From the NCBI RefSeq assembly GCF_010550605.1, contig NZ_JAAGNI010000356.1, forward strand, positions 51,312 through 115,311: DNA of 64,000 nucleotides, given 5' to 3'. Shown piece by piece: positions 44,821 to 54,348 of this stretch; positions within the stretch are counted from its first letter, which is position 1, and each line of letters opens with the position of its first letter. The notes beneath the pieces are model-generated. The model had not been told where the DNA came from, did no database searches, and saw nothing but the letters and a program-made list of their open reading frames with translations. The position numbers were made by a program, and so were the translations under genes. The stretch is from Streptomyces sp. SID9727 (GTDB taxonomy: Bacteria > Actinomycetota > Actinomycetes > Streptomycetales > Streptomycetaceae).

Positions 44821-45998
44821 TCCGGAATCCTCACCTTCAGGCCCTCGCGGACCGCCGGACCGCTCACCTCCACGTCCCCGTCCGCGAACAGGCCGGTCTT
44901 CACCGCGACGAAGGTACCGTCCGCCTTCTCCAGGCCGTGGCCGCCCTCCGCGAGGGCGACCAGGGCGGCGACCGGGACGGTCAGCACGTTCTCGGCCCGC
45001 CGCCCCACGTACTCGACGGTCACGGGCCCGCTCTCCCATTTCCCCACGGCCTTCTGGTCCTTGATGGTGACGGTCACCGGCACGGTCGCCGCCCGCTCGT
45101 CCGTGCCGCCACTCCCCTCGCCCTCGTTCGCCTGCCTCCCCACGGACGCCACCCGGCCCTTCACGCGGGTCTCGTCGGGCAGCTGGATCGTCACGCCGGC
45201 GCCGTGCACGGCCCAGGAGGCTTCGGACGCGGAGGCGTTGACGACGACCTTGCGGGTCGTGCCGGTGTACGTGAGAGCGCCCTCGCCGACGGCGGCGCCC
45301 AGCCGGACGCCGGACCGGCCGATCCTGATCCGCCCGGCGCTGTAGATCACGTCCCCGACGCCGACCGAGCCGGTCTGCGGCAGGCCGAGCGACATCTGCC
45401 AGCGCTCGACCGCCGCGGCGGTGCCCCGCGTGAACGTCTCGTCCACCGTGAAGCCCGTATAGCCGAGGGCGGCGAGGTTGGTCTCGAACTGCATGACGTC
45501 CATGCCCCGTACGGGCCCCTGAGCGGCCGGGGGCGCACCCTTGCCGGACTCTTCCGACCCTTCTGCCTCGTCGGCCCCTTCTGCCTCGTCGCCCTCCGGA
45601 GCGGCCGGGGTCAGGGTGAGGTCCCGGTACATCGGCAGCGCCCCGTAAAGCAGCACCGTCGGGCGGTCATCGACGCGCAGCAGCGTGTCCCCACGCTCCG
45701 CGGTCGTACCGGACACGGGCAGCCAGGTCACCGTGCCCGTCGCCTTGACCGGCAGCGGGATCTCGGGACCGTATCCCAAGGCACCGTCCACCGAGGTGCG
45801 TTCGGTCAACGTCGCCCGGGTGACGGGGACAGTCGAACTGGCCCTGGGAGGCGCTTTCGGCCCCTCGTCCCGGCCGCCGCCGAACCCGAGGGCCCCGGTC
45901 ACCGCGACCGCCGCCACGACGGCCACACCGGCGACGACGAGAAACCTCCGCCGTCCGCGAGGCCCGCGCTCCTCATCGAGGTCTGTCTCGTTCTCCAC
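44817..45998 (-). CDS. Membrane-fusion (adaptor) protein with peptidoglycan-binding domain
   Basis: A 393-residue adaptor with one N-terminal membrane helix ([20 protein letters not shown]). It contains a biotinyl-lipoyl-like entry ([16 protein letters not shown]), an acidic insertion ([16 protein letters not shown]), a PG_binding_1 domain ([20 protein letters not shown]) and a beta-barrel region ending [20 protein letters not shown]. It links the ABC permease to the wall side. It lies 3 bp downstream of the lipoprotein gene. Confidence 0.85.
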   Translation of the reverse strand: MENETDLDEERGPRGRRRFLVVAGVAVVAAVAVTGALGFGGGRDEGPKAPPRASSTVPVTRATLTERTSVDGALGYGPEIPLPVKATGTVTWLPVSGTTAERGDTLLRVDDRPTVLLYGALPMYRDLTLTPAAPEGDEAEGADEAEGSEESGKGAPPAAQGPVRGMDVMQFETNLAALGYTGFTVDETFTRGTAAAVERWQMSLGLPQTGSVGVGDVIYSAGRIRIGRSGVRLGAAVGEGALTYTGTTRKVVVNASASEASWAVHGAGVTIQLPDETRVKGRVASVGRQANEGEGSGGTDERAATVPVTVTIKDQKAVGKWESGPVTVEYVGRRAENVLTVPVAALVALAEGGHGLEKADGTFVAVKTGLFADGDVEVSGPAVREGLKVRIPE

Positions 45999-46001
45999 CG
46001 C

Positions 46002-46586
46002 TCAGCCCTCGCCCGGACCCGCGTTCTCGGGGACCCCGATGATCGGCCCGCAGATCCGGGCGGCCCGCTTCGCTCCGGCCGCGCTCTGGTCCCACTCGCC
46101 CTGGCCGAGGCCGTCGGGGCCGGGGTCGGGGAAGTCGGCGGCGCCGTTCTTCTGCATGCAGGCGGCGTACTCGCGCTTCACCTTGATCTGGGCGGCCGAC
46201 AGCTTGGGCTGGTTGCCGTTCTCGATGCTCTCGGGCACGGCGGAGACGTACTGTGCGCACTTCTCCTGGGCGGCCCTGAACTTCGGCTCCTGCTTCAGCG
46301 CACGCCGCTGGTCGCCCTCGCCGAAGTCGATGGTCCCCCGGGCGTCGGGGTCGGGCGCGTCCACGCCGTGTTCCCGCAGGCACTTCACGTACGCGCGCTG
46401 CGCCTTCACGTACGCGGCCACGTCGTCGCCGCCGCGCTGCGCGCCCCTTCCCGCCGAGGCCGGGGACGACACCTTTCCGCCCCCCGCGGTCGGGACCTCC
46501 GCCTCTCCGCCGCTCCCGCCGCATCCGGCCAGCACGAAGGCCATGACCGAGGCCGCGACGGCCGGCCGTACCCGGTTCGTCCTCAT
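46002..46586 (-). CDS. Extracytoplasmic lipoprotein of the ABC operon
   Basis: A 194-residue lipoprotein: signal VAASVMAFVLAGC with the lipobox LAGC near residue 22, a Gly-rich linker, then two copies of a helix-plus-cysteine unit (YVKCLREHGVDAPDPDARG and YAACMQKNGAADFPDPGPDG). The internal repeat with CLREHG/CMQKNG is common in lipoproteins next to MacB-like operons. It is the first gene of the operon, so it probably works with the adaptor or as a sensor input to the kinase. Confidence 0.85.
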   Translation of the reverse strand: MRTNRVRPAVAASVMAFVLAGCGGSGGEAEVPTAGGGKVSSPASAGRGAQRGGDDVAAYVKAQRAYVKCLREHGVDAPDPDARGTIDFGEGDQRRALKQEPKFRAAQEKCAQYVSAVPESIENGNQPKLSAAQIKVKREYAACMQKNGAADFPDPGPDGLGQGEWDQSAAGAKRAARICGPIIGVPENAGPGEG

Positions 46587-46656
46587 CGTTCTCCCGCTCT
46601 CCCTGCCGAACCCCGCCGCAGGCGCGACGGGCAGAGCGAACGTAGAAGCGGAACGA

Positions 46657-46677
46657 TGAAGAACCTTTGAAGAACCT
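46657..46677. promoter_or_regulatory. OmpR-type direct repeat upstream of lipoprotein operon
   Basis: TGAAGAACCT at 46657-46666 is repeated exactly at 46668-46677, a period of 11 bp. Tandem direct repeats with about one helical turn are the usual binding sites of OmpR-family response regulators. The site lies 71-91 bp upstream of the lipoprotein start. Confidence 0.7.
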
Positions 46678-46829
46678 GTCCAACTGCCGTGCGGTCCGGC
46701 AACGGCACATAAAGGGGCCGAACAGCACGCTCATGCTCTTCCAGCAGCCCATCACCGACGGCATCCGGCACCTCCACCGAACAGACGACATGACGCCTCC
46801 TCTCTGCCACCGACGCACCGGCGCTATGC

Positions 46830-47772
46830 CACAAAGGGTGAGTCGGCCGAGCTGGCCGAGGCCCGTTCGCGGATCCGGCTCCTGGAGCAGGAGAACGAAG
46901 TGCTGCGGCCGTCTGCTGCCAATCTGTCGCAGGCGAATCTGTCGTCAAAATGACGTACCCGCTCGTCCGCGAGCTGGCCGCCTGGAGCGCCCTTTGCCGG
47001 GTGGCGGTGACGTGCCGGGCTCTCGGGCTGGCCCGGCCACCCGTGTTACCGGTGGCTGAAGTCCCCGGTCACCGACCCCGAACCGGCCGAGGCATGCCTC
47101 GCCAACGCCTCGTCCGACACGCACCGTGAAGACCCGGAGTTCGGCTACCGCTTCCTTTTTGATGAGGCCCGCGCGACCGGTGAGGCGATGGCCTAGCGGA
47201 CTGCCTGGCGGATCTGTCGCGACAACCGCTGGTGGAGCGCGTTCGGCAAGCGCCGGGGCCGCGGGAAGAACGTCAAGGCCGGCCCGCCGGTCCACGACGA
47301 CCGCGTGAGGCGCAACTTCACCGCGTCCGGGCCGAACCGGCTCTGGATGACGGACATCACCGAGCACGCCACCAGCGAAGGCAAGCTCCACCTGTGCGCG
47401 GTCAAGGACGTCTACTCCGGCCGCATCGTGCAGCTACTCCATCGAGGCCCGGATGAATTCCGGCCTCGCGTTGGCAGCCCTGGAATCCGCCGTCGCCCGC
47501 CGCAGCCAAGTCGCCGGACGCACCATGCACTCCGACCACGGGTCGCAATTCCGTAGCCGAACATACGTGGCCGTTCCCGCACGTCACGGCATGAACAAGC
47601 AGAAGAACGTCCTCGACCGCCGCCCCTGGACACCACCCGCCAAGAACTACGAATCGCGATCGTGACCGGGATCGAGCGCACCCACCACCGGCGCCGGCGC
47701 CAGCGCCAGAAACGCCTGACCCCTATCGAGTACGAAGTCATCATGACCCAACCCGCGGCCCTTGCTGCATAA
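46830..47772 (+). mobile_element. Degraded IS3-family element
   Basis: The end of OrfA (SAELAEARSRIRLLEQENEV, then SQANLSSK) is followed by OrfB beginning MTYPLVRELAA at about 46950. Further OrfB pieces are FTASGPNRLWMTDITEHATS and CAVKDVYSGRI near 47310-47430, SGLALAALESAVARRSQVAG and SDHGSQFRSR near 47460-47560, KNVLDRRPW near 47600, and LTPIEYEVIMTQPAALAA at the end. Several stops and shifts and one internal deletion (after ARHGM, near 47590) make it inactive. The N-terminal part of OrfA is missing. Confidence 0.85.
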
Positions 47773-47860
47773 CCACGCTGTCACCTACTCATGCAGCAGC
47801 CGTTCACGAGAGTTATTGTCAAATCCTGTGGACTGATCGGGCCGCCCAATGACCGGTCGG

Positions 47861-48844
47861 TCAAGCAAGCGGCTTGCGGTAACGGACGTACTCGTTCTGC
47901 CGCCGGAACCCCACACTCTCGTAAAGATCGTAGGACCGGTGCGGGTTTGACGTGCCCGTGAACAGCCGAGCGGTCGTTGCACCCTGTCCGCGAAGGCTCC
48001 GCAGCCCGTCCATCAGCAGGGCCCGGCCGATTCCGAGGCGTTGCTGGTCCGTCCGGACACTCAGCTCTTCGACCTCGCCTACGGTGTGGTCGTGACGGCG
48101 GATGCAGCAGAGGGCGACGCCGACCATGTCCTGCCCGTTCCATGCAGCCCTCCAGCATGCCGGGTCGGCCGTGTCGACGAAGTCCTGGAATGGCCATTTC
48201 TGCGTGAAGCCGGTGTCCGTATACGAATCGACGACCGTCCTCCAGGCTGCGCGGTAGTGGCTTGACTCGATCGGTCCCGTCCGTATCCCGGCTGGCAGTT
48301 TGCTGCCCCGCTCGGGCAACTGCTGCAGATCACCCAGTTCCAGTTCGACCAGGCTGAAGACACGTCGGTAGCCGGCTGCGAGCAGAAGCGCCGTGGCGTC
48401 CTGCTCGGAGGCCATGGCGTTCGTACCGATCACTGCCGTCCGCGCCGTTCCATGCTGCTTGACGAGCTGGCGGATCCGTTCTTCGGCCCAGCTCAGCATG
48501 GCTGAGCCGATCCCTTGGCAGCGATGCTCGGGCACGAGGTAGCCGCGGTGCAGGTACAGCCACGTGTCGTCCCGCTCTTGCCACCATCGGATCGTCGAGT
48601 AGCCGACGACGCTCCCGTCGTGCACCACCAGGATCTGGTTCTTGGACGGCTCCTCCAGCCTGGCAGAGGCTTCGGCTACCTCGGTCGCTGACGGGAGCCC
48701 TTCCACAACCGAATGGGCGTCGACCTGGTCCCGTTCAGCACAACCCAGCCGCACCGCGGCCATGGGGCCGTGGTCTTCGTCGCCGCGATACGGCTGGAAC
48801 CCGAAGCCGACCGGAAGGCCCTGTCCTGGCGCGCTATTCGACAT
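47861..48844 (-). CDS. Tandem-GNAT acetyltransferase
   Basis: A 327-residue protein with two GNAT folds. The acetyl-CoA loop of the first is YLVPEHRCQGIGSAMLSWAE, that of the second ELSVRTDQQRLGIGRALLMD followed by TSNPHRSYDLYESVGFRR. This layout is shared with mycothiol synthase and with several antibiotic or small-molecule acetyltransferases. The substrate cannot be read from sequence. ATG 48844 starts it. It is flanked by IS3 and IS256 remnants but looks intact. Confidence 0.85.
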   Translation of the reverse strand: MSNSAPGQGLPVGFGFQPYRGDEDHGPMAAVRLGCAERDQVDAHSVVEGLPSATEVAEASARLEEPSKNQILVVHDGSVVGYSTIRWWQERDDTWLYLHRGYLVPEHRCQGIGSAMLSWAEERIRQLVKQHGTARTAVIGTNAMASEQDATALLLAAGYRRVFSLVELELGDLQQLPERGSKLPAGIRTGPIESSHYRAAWRTVVDSYTDTGFTQKWPFQDFVDTADPACWRAAWNGQDMVGVALCCIRRHDHTVGEVEELSVRTDQQRLGIGRALLMDGLRSLRGQGATTARLFTGTSNPHRSYDLYESVGFRRQNEYVRYRKPLA

Positions 48845-48886
48845 GGTCGGATGATCTCGAACTTCGAGGCAGGTCTGCCACCCTGT

Positions 48887-50202
48887 TCATGCCGCGGTCG
48901 TCTGCGGCCGTTCGACGAGTTGGCCGCGTTCGAAGCGGGCCCCGGCGCGGACGAGGGCGACGAGGGGGGGTGCGTTCACGGCCCGCCACCGCTGCTGGGC
49001 GGACTCGACGAGCTTGAACACCATGGCCAAGGCGGCGGCCGCGCTGCCGGCGCCCTTGGTGACCTTCGCGCGCAGCCGGACGGTGGCGTACGTGGACTCG
49101 ATGGGGTTCGTCGTGCGCAGATGGATCCAGTGCGCGGCGGGGAAGTCGTAGTACGCCAGCAGTTCGTCCACGTCATCGGTGATCTTCTTGGCGGCCTTGG
49201 GCCACTTCGCGCCGTAGGTCTTCTCAAACGCCGTGACCGCCACGAGCGCACTGTCGCGGTCCTCGGCGTTGTATATCTCCTGCAGGGCCTTCTTCGCGCC
49301 CGGTTGGGCGGACTTCGGGAGACTGTCGAGCACATTTGCGATCTTGTGGACCCAGCACCTCTGATGGCGGGTCTCGGGGAACACCACGGCCAGGGCCTTC
49401 CAGAAACCGAGCGCGCCGTCGCCGACCGCCAGGACGGGAGCGCGCATCCCTCGCCGCCGGCAGTCGCGCAGCAGGTCGGCCCAGGAGTCGGCTGATTCGC
49501 GGTAGCCGTCGCTCATGGCGATCAGCTCCTTGGTGCCGTCCGCGCACACCCATCAGCACGAGCACGCACGATTTCGCCTCCTGCAGGCGTATGCGCAGGT
49601 GGATGCCGTCGGCCCATGCGTAGACATAGTCGCTACCGGACAGATCTCGCTCGCCGAACGCTTGGTGGTCGGCCTGCCACTGCTGGGGTCAGCCGGGTGA
49701 CCGTCGCCGGTGACGGACCTGCCGAGCTGCCGAGGAACTGCTCCAGGGCGGGCACGAAGTCGCCGGAGGACAGGCCGTGCAGGTAGGGCAGCGGCAGCAG
49801 CTCGCTGATCTTCGGGGACTTGCGGCACCACGGCGGCAGGATCGCGGAGGAGAACCGCTTGCGCTCGCCCGTGGCCTCATCGACGCGCTTGTCGTTCACC
49901 CGTGGCGCCTACACCTCGACCACGTCGGCCGCGGTGGTGACCTGCCGGGGCTGGTGGAAGCCGTTGCGCACCACCAGACGGCGTCCGTTGCCGTCGCGCT
50001 CACCGGCGAACTCGGCTATATAGGCGTTTACTTCGGCTTCCAGCGCGGCGGCCGGCATCCGCCGCGCGCCCTCTCGGACGATCTCGTCAATCAAGGAGGA
50101 GCCCTTGGCGGTGGTGCCGTCATCGTTCACTACGCTGAGCACGGATGTGCCTTCCCGGCCGGCGCTGCAAACACCGGTCTTGCTCGGTGACCTGTCGATC
50201 AA
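48887..50202 (-). mobile_element. IS256-family transposase, multiply frameshifted
   Basis: N-terminal part 50202-49909 (SLIDEIVREGARRMPAAALE, GRRLVVRNGFHQPR), then after a shift NDKRVDEATGERKRFSSAIL and LPYLHGLSSGDFVPALEQFL (49899-49690). The last third is 49549-48887, with LIAMSDGYRESADSWADLL, APVLAVGDGALGFWKAL (second aspartate), WVHKIANVLDSLPKS and TTNPIESTYATVRLR (glutamate). At least three shifts separate the parts, so no complete transposase can be made. Confidence 0.85.
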
Positions 50203-50284
50203 TCACCCGGGAAGGTACGTCCTCCCGAGCCGATCCACAGGTCCTGAGCATCGCTCCCTTCACGTCGAGTTGACTCCTCTAGGA

Positions 50285-50465
50285 GCATCAAGGGCTACCA
50301 GGGCGCCGGCGGGGGCACGGTCCGTGTCCTCCCGCGGCCGCTGGGAGAACTTTCCGCAGACCAGCAGGTCGTCAACCAGTCCCACGCGACGAACCGGGCC
50401 CTCGTCGAGCAGGCTGTCTTGGCGGCTCCTGCGCAAGCTCCGGCGCTCGACCACCCCGCATCACG
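50285..50465 (+). mobile_element. IS5-type transposase scrap
   Basis: KGYQGAGGGTVRV, then GELSADQQVVNQSHA and NRALVEQAVLAAPAQ match the last third of a DDE_Tnp_4 transposase (YQGAG...RALVEQAVATLK). About 60 decayed codons. Confidence 0.65.
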
Positions 50466-50536
50466 GCTCTCGTTTCAAGCCGTCCTCGCCCTGCATCCGG
50501 TCAGCGCGGAGTGAAGACGTAAAGCTCACAGCTTCG

Positions 50537-50917
50537 CTACAAGTACTGGGCATCGCCATAGCCCAGCGACCAGTCCGCAGGCGAGTTCTCCGTCAGTACG
50601 ACGAACATGTTGCGTGGTTCGACGCTCGCGTATTCCTCGGCAAGTTCGGATATGCGCTGATACAACGCCTGCTTCTCGGCGTCTGGGCGGCCGGCCCGCA
50701 AAGTGATGGACACGTACACGATGCCGTCATCGCGGGGCACGCCGAGATAGGTGCCGTGGCGCAGCAACCCCTGCCGTCCGTCATGGCCAGTCAGGATCTG
50801 AAAGCGGTCTTCGTCAGGAAAGCCCATCGTCTCGCCAAGCGCTTCGTGGACGGCCCGCCCCAGGGCCTTCAGCCGCTCCGTGTCGCAGTGCATGGCGTCG
50901 ATGCGGACGAGTGGCAT
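50537..50917 (-). CDS. Tautomerase-superfamily protein
   Basis: A 126-residue protein beginning MPLVRIDAM, so Pro2 can act as the catalytic base of the 4-oxalocrotonate tautomerase/MSAD group. Other features: LKALGRAVHEALGETMGFPD, YVSITLRAGRPDAEKQALYQ and RNMFVVLTENSPADWSLGYG at the end, as in the MSAD-like subgroup. ATG 50917 was chosen because GGAGG lies upstream and the proline must be second; the frame is open upstream to 51235 without a start signal. A small palindrome (TGTAC...GTACA) lies about 45 bp upstream. Confidence 0.85.
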   Translation of the reverse strand: MPLVRIDAMHCDTERLKALGRAVHEALGETMGFPDEDRFQILTGHDGRQGLLRHGTYLGVPRDDGIVYVSITLRAGRPDAEKQALYQRISELAEEYASVEPRNMFVVLTENSPADWSLGYGDAQYL

Positions 50918-50959
50918 GGCGCGTGCCTCCAAGGTCGGTCTGCGATGCTGCCCAACCAC

Positions 50960-50979
50960 TGTACATACCAGTAGGTACA
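50960..50979. promoter_or_regulatory. Imperfect palindrome upstream of tautomerase
   Basis: TGTAC at 50960-50964 and GTACA at 50975-50979 flank TACCAGTAGG. The GTAC-ATACC-AGTA-GGTAC arrangement resembles operators of HxlR- or TetR-type repressors. No such regulator gene lies beside it. Confidence 0.35.
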
Positions 50980-51284
50980 ATAGATGACTGCACCTCCACC
51001 AAGAGCCATCACGCGGGTTGTGCCGTGCTTCGTGCACCATCGTGTACGCAGTCAGGCGCCATGGCCCCCCTTCCGCACCCGCCTGGCCAGCGAACTCAGG
51101 ACGGAAGAAGCTCCTTGGGAAGTAGATCGAGCCGTCGCGACCTTGAACGGCGAGATCAGAGGACCTCACGACGTAGAAGGCAGGAGCTCGCGGTCGACGG
51201 CGAGGCGCAGCCGGTGCCGAGTTCTTCATGACCACGAGATGTGTTCTCAGATCCTCAGGATCCAGTGTCTCGTGTGTTCAACAT
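50980..51284. other. Stretch without recognisable gene
   Basis: About 300 bases upstream of the tautomerase. Open frames are present on both strands because of high GC, but none resembles a known family or has a start signal. Confidence 0.35.
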
Positions 51285-51400
51285 CAGGGGACAGGGCCCC
51301 CTCGACGGCGAGCGCGTCGCCGATTTCGCGGCTTCGGACGGCCGTCAGGTCGTGGGTGGAACCTGACAGAGCGGCCGAGACCCAGAACAGTCCAGGCGAA
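51285..51400 (-). mobile_element. IS5-type transposase scrap
   Basis: The translation LFWVSAALSGSTHDLTAVRS matches the LLW-SPALPG-THDLTAAR segment with the second catalytic aspartate of DDE_Tnp_4 transposases. Only about 35 codons remain. Confidence 0.6.
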
Positions 51401-51536
51401 CGGTTTGGGGTCCTCGTTCCACGAGTCGATCCAGGTGCGGACTCCGGCACCCCGGGCAGCACCGGCTGCGACCGGTAGAGGGTTTGGATGACTTGTCCGG
51501 CCGATCAGGGTCGGACAGGCCCTCACCTTTCGACCG

Positions 51537-52148
51537 TCAGACCATGCCTGACGGGCCCATCGCCACACCATCGTGGGTGATGTTGATGCGCTCACCGTAG
51601 AGCTGGACGTGTCGGCCGGTAGGCTCCAAGTCGCTTTCGGTGAGATCCTCTGTTTCGTCCTGTCCCTCGACGTGCACGGAATAGCGCCACGTCCTTACTT
51701 CGGGCCTGGCGTCGGCGTCGTAGTCAGGGTGCCCGACGATCACTTCCGCACCAACCAGACCCAGTTCGTAGGCGTCGGGGGAATCGCGGACCCTCACGAT
51801 GTCCCCCGTCACGTACCGTGGGGCGGTAGCTGCTTCCATTGCACCGGCCTGAGCGCCATGCACGGCGGGGTGCAGGAAGGCTTTGCCGTCGACCGGCCGT
51901 TCCCAGCCGTCCCCGACCCAGTTGAAGCCGAGTGCCTGCAGACACTCCGAGGCGGCTTCGCGAGGCGTCAGGTCGATCTCGAAGTGCAGCATCTGCGGGG
52001 TGCGGTGAAAGGGCCCGTACGCATGCACCGTGACCTCGCCGTGGGGCGCGAGGGCTGCGCGGAAGTGTTCGGTGAACGCCGCGTTCTCCGTGGACGATGC
52101 TTCGACCCAAAGGGCCAGCCATACGAGCCGATAGGGGGCCAAGGGCAT
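51537..52148 (-). CDS. Hypothetical protein with Imm31-like C-terminal domain
   Basis: A 203-residue cytoplasmic protein. The first 95 residues form a possible substrate-recognition domain (LVWLALWVEASSTENAAFTE, GEVTVHAYGPFHRTPQMLHF). The C-terminal part, GDIVRVRDSPDAYELGLVGA, WRYSVHVEGQDETEDLTESD and LEPTGRHV, looks like the small beta domain of Imm31-type immunity proteins. ATG 52148 has GAAGGAG upstream. A SUKH immunity-like gene lies 207 bp upstream on the same strand. The assignment is from pattern memory and is uncertain. Confidence 0.55.
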   Translation of the reverse strand: MPLAPYRLVWLALWVEASSTENAAFTEHFRAALAPHGEVTVHAYGPFHRTPQMLHFEIDLTPREAASECLQALGFNWVGDGWERPVDGKAFLHPAVHGAQAGAMEAATAPRYVTGDIVRVRDSPDAYELGLVGAEVIVGHPDYDADARPEVRTWRYSVHVEGQDETEDLTESDLEPTGRHVQLYGERINITHDGVAMGPSGMV

Positions 52149-52355
52149 CGTCGGGTACTCCTTCGCGAACAGGTCGGCAGAACGAGCGAGATTACACGGC
52201 GACGCACGGAGCGACGTCGACGGGGGAACGACTGGCTACGTAGGTCACGAGCAGGAACGTTTGTCGATGTGTTGTAAGAACGACCGTGGGTCAGACACCT
52301 GGGGAATGTTCGCGAGAAGTAGGAGCAGTCGGTAGTGGTCCGCGATGGCTCGCAG

Positions 52356-52988
52356 TTAGGGCAGTCCGACCGGCGCGGCTCTCAACGGGTGACCGTTTAG
52401 CTCTCGGCAGCCCTCTTCGTCCCACCACATGCCACCTTGCGTGGTGAGGTAGGGGTGCAGCCCGCGGACGTCGCCGCCTTGATGAAGCGCCTGCGCGACT
52501 GTGTGAAGAAGGCTCGCCAGGTCAGCCCAGGAATCGGTGAAGTCGCCGCCACCGCTGTGGCCTGCCCAGCCGAGACGTCCCGTGTCAGGGCCGGGACGTT
52601 GATCGATGATCTGTGCCGCGCCGTCGGCGCTCTCAGCCCAGGGAACCCAGAGTGGGTGCCACCAAGGCTCGTCTTCCCATGGGCGCGGGGTCAGTCCGTC
52701 GTTCTCTGCCGCGACGTCCATACAGGTCTCCCAGTGCTCCACAATGCCGTTCACGGCGAGCGGGGACTGTTCCGGCAGGATGGTTGTCCAGGTGCTCACG
52801 CCATTGTGGCATCGCAGAGACTGGGCGAGATCACCGGGGACTTGGGCGCCGAGGATCTGCTCCGCATGTCGAATCTCGTCGAGTGTCGCTGGTGGATTGA
52901 GGAGTGCGAATTCGGAGGCCACGTGCGTCGCCAGCCAGGCGTCGATCAGGCGCCAGGATTCCGACGGGGGCATGATCAGCTGTGCCAT
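52356..52988 (-). CDS. SMI1/KNR4 (SUKH) family immunity-like protein
   Basis: A 210-residue protein with the SUKH layout: LIDAWLATHVASEFALLNPP, PATLDEIRHAEQILGAQVPG, DLAQSLRCHNG, then the WHPLWVPWAESADGAAQIID block and GHSGGGDFTDSWADLASLLH. SUKH proteins neutralise nuclease and other toxins of polymorphic systems. No toxin gene is adjacent, so this is an orphan. ATG 52988 starts the conserved part. Confidence 0.85.
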   Translation of the reverse strand: MAQLIMPPSESWRLIDAWLATHVASEFALLNPPATLDEIRHAEQILGAQVPGDLAQSLRCHNGVSTWTTILPEQSPLAVNGIVEHWETCMDVAAENDGLTPRPWEDEPWWHPLWVPWAESADGAAQIIDQRPGPDTGRLGWAGHSGGGDFTDSWADLASLLHTVAQALHQGGDVRGLHPYLTTQGGMWWDEEGCRELNGHPLRAAPVGLP

Positions 52989-53059
52989 GGCGCCATCCTG
53001 CCCCACACCTCTGACAAGCTGATTCGAGGCCCCCGCCAGCCGTCTGTCGTTCGGCGCGG

Positions 53060-53328
53060 GCGCGTGTGGTGGCGGCTGCGACACCCCGGGCCGCTTCGGC
53101 TGGCTGCCGGCGGAGGAGCCGCTCTCAGATGTCGTGCGCCGCGCGCTGCTGCGGGCGCACGCGCGTGGGGCGCGGCTGGTCACGATTTGTTCTGGGGTGT
53201 CCGCGCTGGCCCGCACCGGACTGTTGGACGGCCGCTCGGCTACCACGCACTGGGCGCGTGCCGAGCAGCTGCGGCGTGAGTTCCCCCGGCTGCGCGTGGA
53301 ACCGGACAGGCTCTACGCGCGCGAGTGA
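53060..53328 (+). pseudogene. FtrA-like (GATase1-AraC) regulator fragment
   Basis: HARGARLVTICSGVSALART, then GLLDGRSATTHWARAEQLRR and EFPRLRVEPDRLYA are the middle of the DJ-1/PfpI-like domain of AraC regulators of FtrA type, with the ICSG cysteine elbow. The C-terminal AraC DNA-binding part is missing; the frame stops at TGA 53328. Confidence 0.7.
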
Positions 53329-53476
53329 TAATCCCGGCAAACACATTTCATATGCCCGGACCCAGAGAAACGTATTTTCCACCTTTAACGGAAAGGTTTC
53401 CTCCGCTACTTCTACTCCAATGGGAGATTTCACTTCAGCCTCCCGAAGACCGGTGGGTGATCTCCAGTGCGCTTCT
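53329..53476. other. Low-GC patch next to IS5 transposase
   Basis: About 145 bases that are strikingly AT-rich for this window (runs such as ACGTATTTTCCACCTTTAAC). No gene. The left end of the IS5 element probably lies near 53430-53450, where the sequence loosely mirrors its right end. Confidence 0.4.
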
Positions 53477-54198
53477 TCAGCGGTGCCGCTCCAGGGTGAG
53501 GATGGCTTTGGCGATTGACGTCCTGCAGTTGGGGCTGATGCGGGATCTGCGGAAGATCTGCCAGGACTTCAGGCGGGCGACGCCGCGTTCAACGGGTGCC
53601 CGCGCTGCGGCCAGGGCTCGGTTGCGGGTCTTCTCGGTGGTGGCGAGTTCCTGCAGGGGTCGGCGTTTGATGCCGGTGGTCAGCCATGGGCCGGCGCCCT
53701 GGTAGGCGAGATCGGCCACGGCCGGGACGCCCTGGCGCTCGCAGATCCGGATAATCCGGTGGGTTCGGGCGGCGGTCAGGTCGTGGGTGCGGCCCGGCAG
53801 GGCGGGCCAGAGCCACAGCAACCGTCCGTACGGGTCGGTGACGACCTGCGCGTTCACCCCGTGGCGCCGGTGCTTGTGAGGTAGCCGGCCCGGCCGTCGG
53901 CGCCCCGGTCGCACTCGGCGAGGGTTCCGTCGAGCAGGACGAACCCGGGTTCGTGCTCACGCAGTGTCTTCAGAAGGCCCGGTGCGCGTTCGGCGAGCAG
54001 GCCGACGACCGCGCTGGTGTAGGCATGGGCCCTGGACTCGCTGATCCCGAACCCGGCGGCGATCTTCGCAAGACTGGCGTGTTCGCGCAGGCACACCAGT
54101 GCCACCATCGCGCGCTGGGACAGACGGAGCTTGCAGCGCCGGTCGCCCTCACGGGTGACGATCAGCGTGGTGACCCACTCCACGAGTGCATGCGGCAT
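53477..54198 (-). mobile_element. IS5-family transposase in two overlapping frames
   Basis: Frame one (54198-53854): helix-turn-helix SLAKIAAGFGISESRAHAYT and the first aspartate in GFVLLDGTL. Frame two (to 53477): HKHRRHGVNAQVVTDPYGRL, PALPGRTHDLTAARTHRIIR, VADLAYQGAGPWL, APVERGVARLKSWQIFRRSR with the glutamate. All catalytic residues are present, but the frame changes near 53885. Either an indel has killed the gene or it uses frameshifting, as some IS5-group elements do. A sequence similar to its right end recurs near 57357. Confidence 0.8.
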
Positions 54199-54348
54199 CG
54201 GTGGCCAACTCGAAGAGGCTCACTGAAGGTTGAGTGCCGAATGCTGTCGAGGTGGAGGGGTGGGAGCGGTGACGGAACCGGGGCGTGGTTCAGGCCACCA
54301 TTTTGCTTGCCTCACCGCCGCGTTCGGACCGGATTCGTGAGCGCGGTC

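Noticed and set aside
41127..45345. Very long plus-strand open frames across the kinase and ABC genes
   Set aside because: They are antisense to well supported genes and are low-complexity Arg/Pro/Ala translations.
48887..51400. Composite transposon carrying the tautomerase
   Set aside because: The flanking IS256 and IS5 scraps are of different families and all partial, so they cannot act as paired ends.
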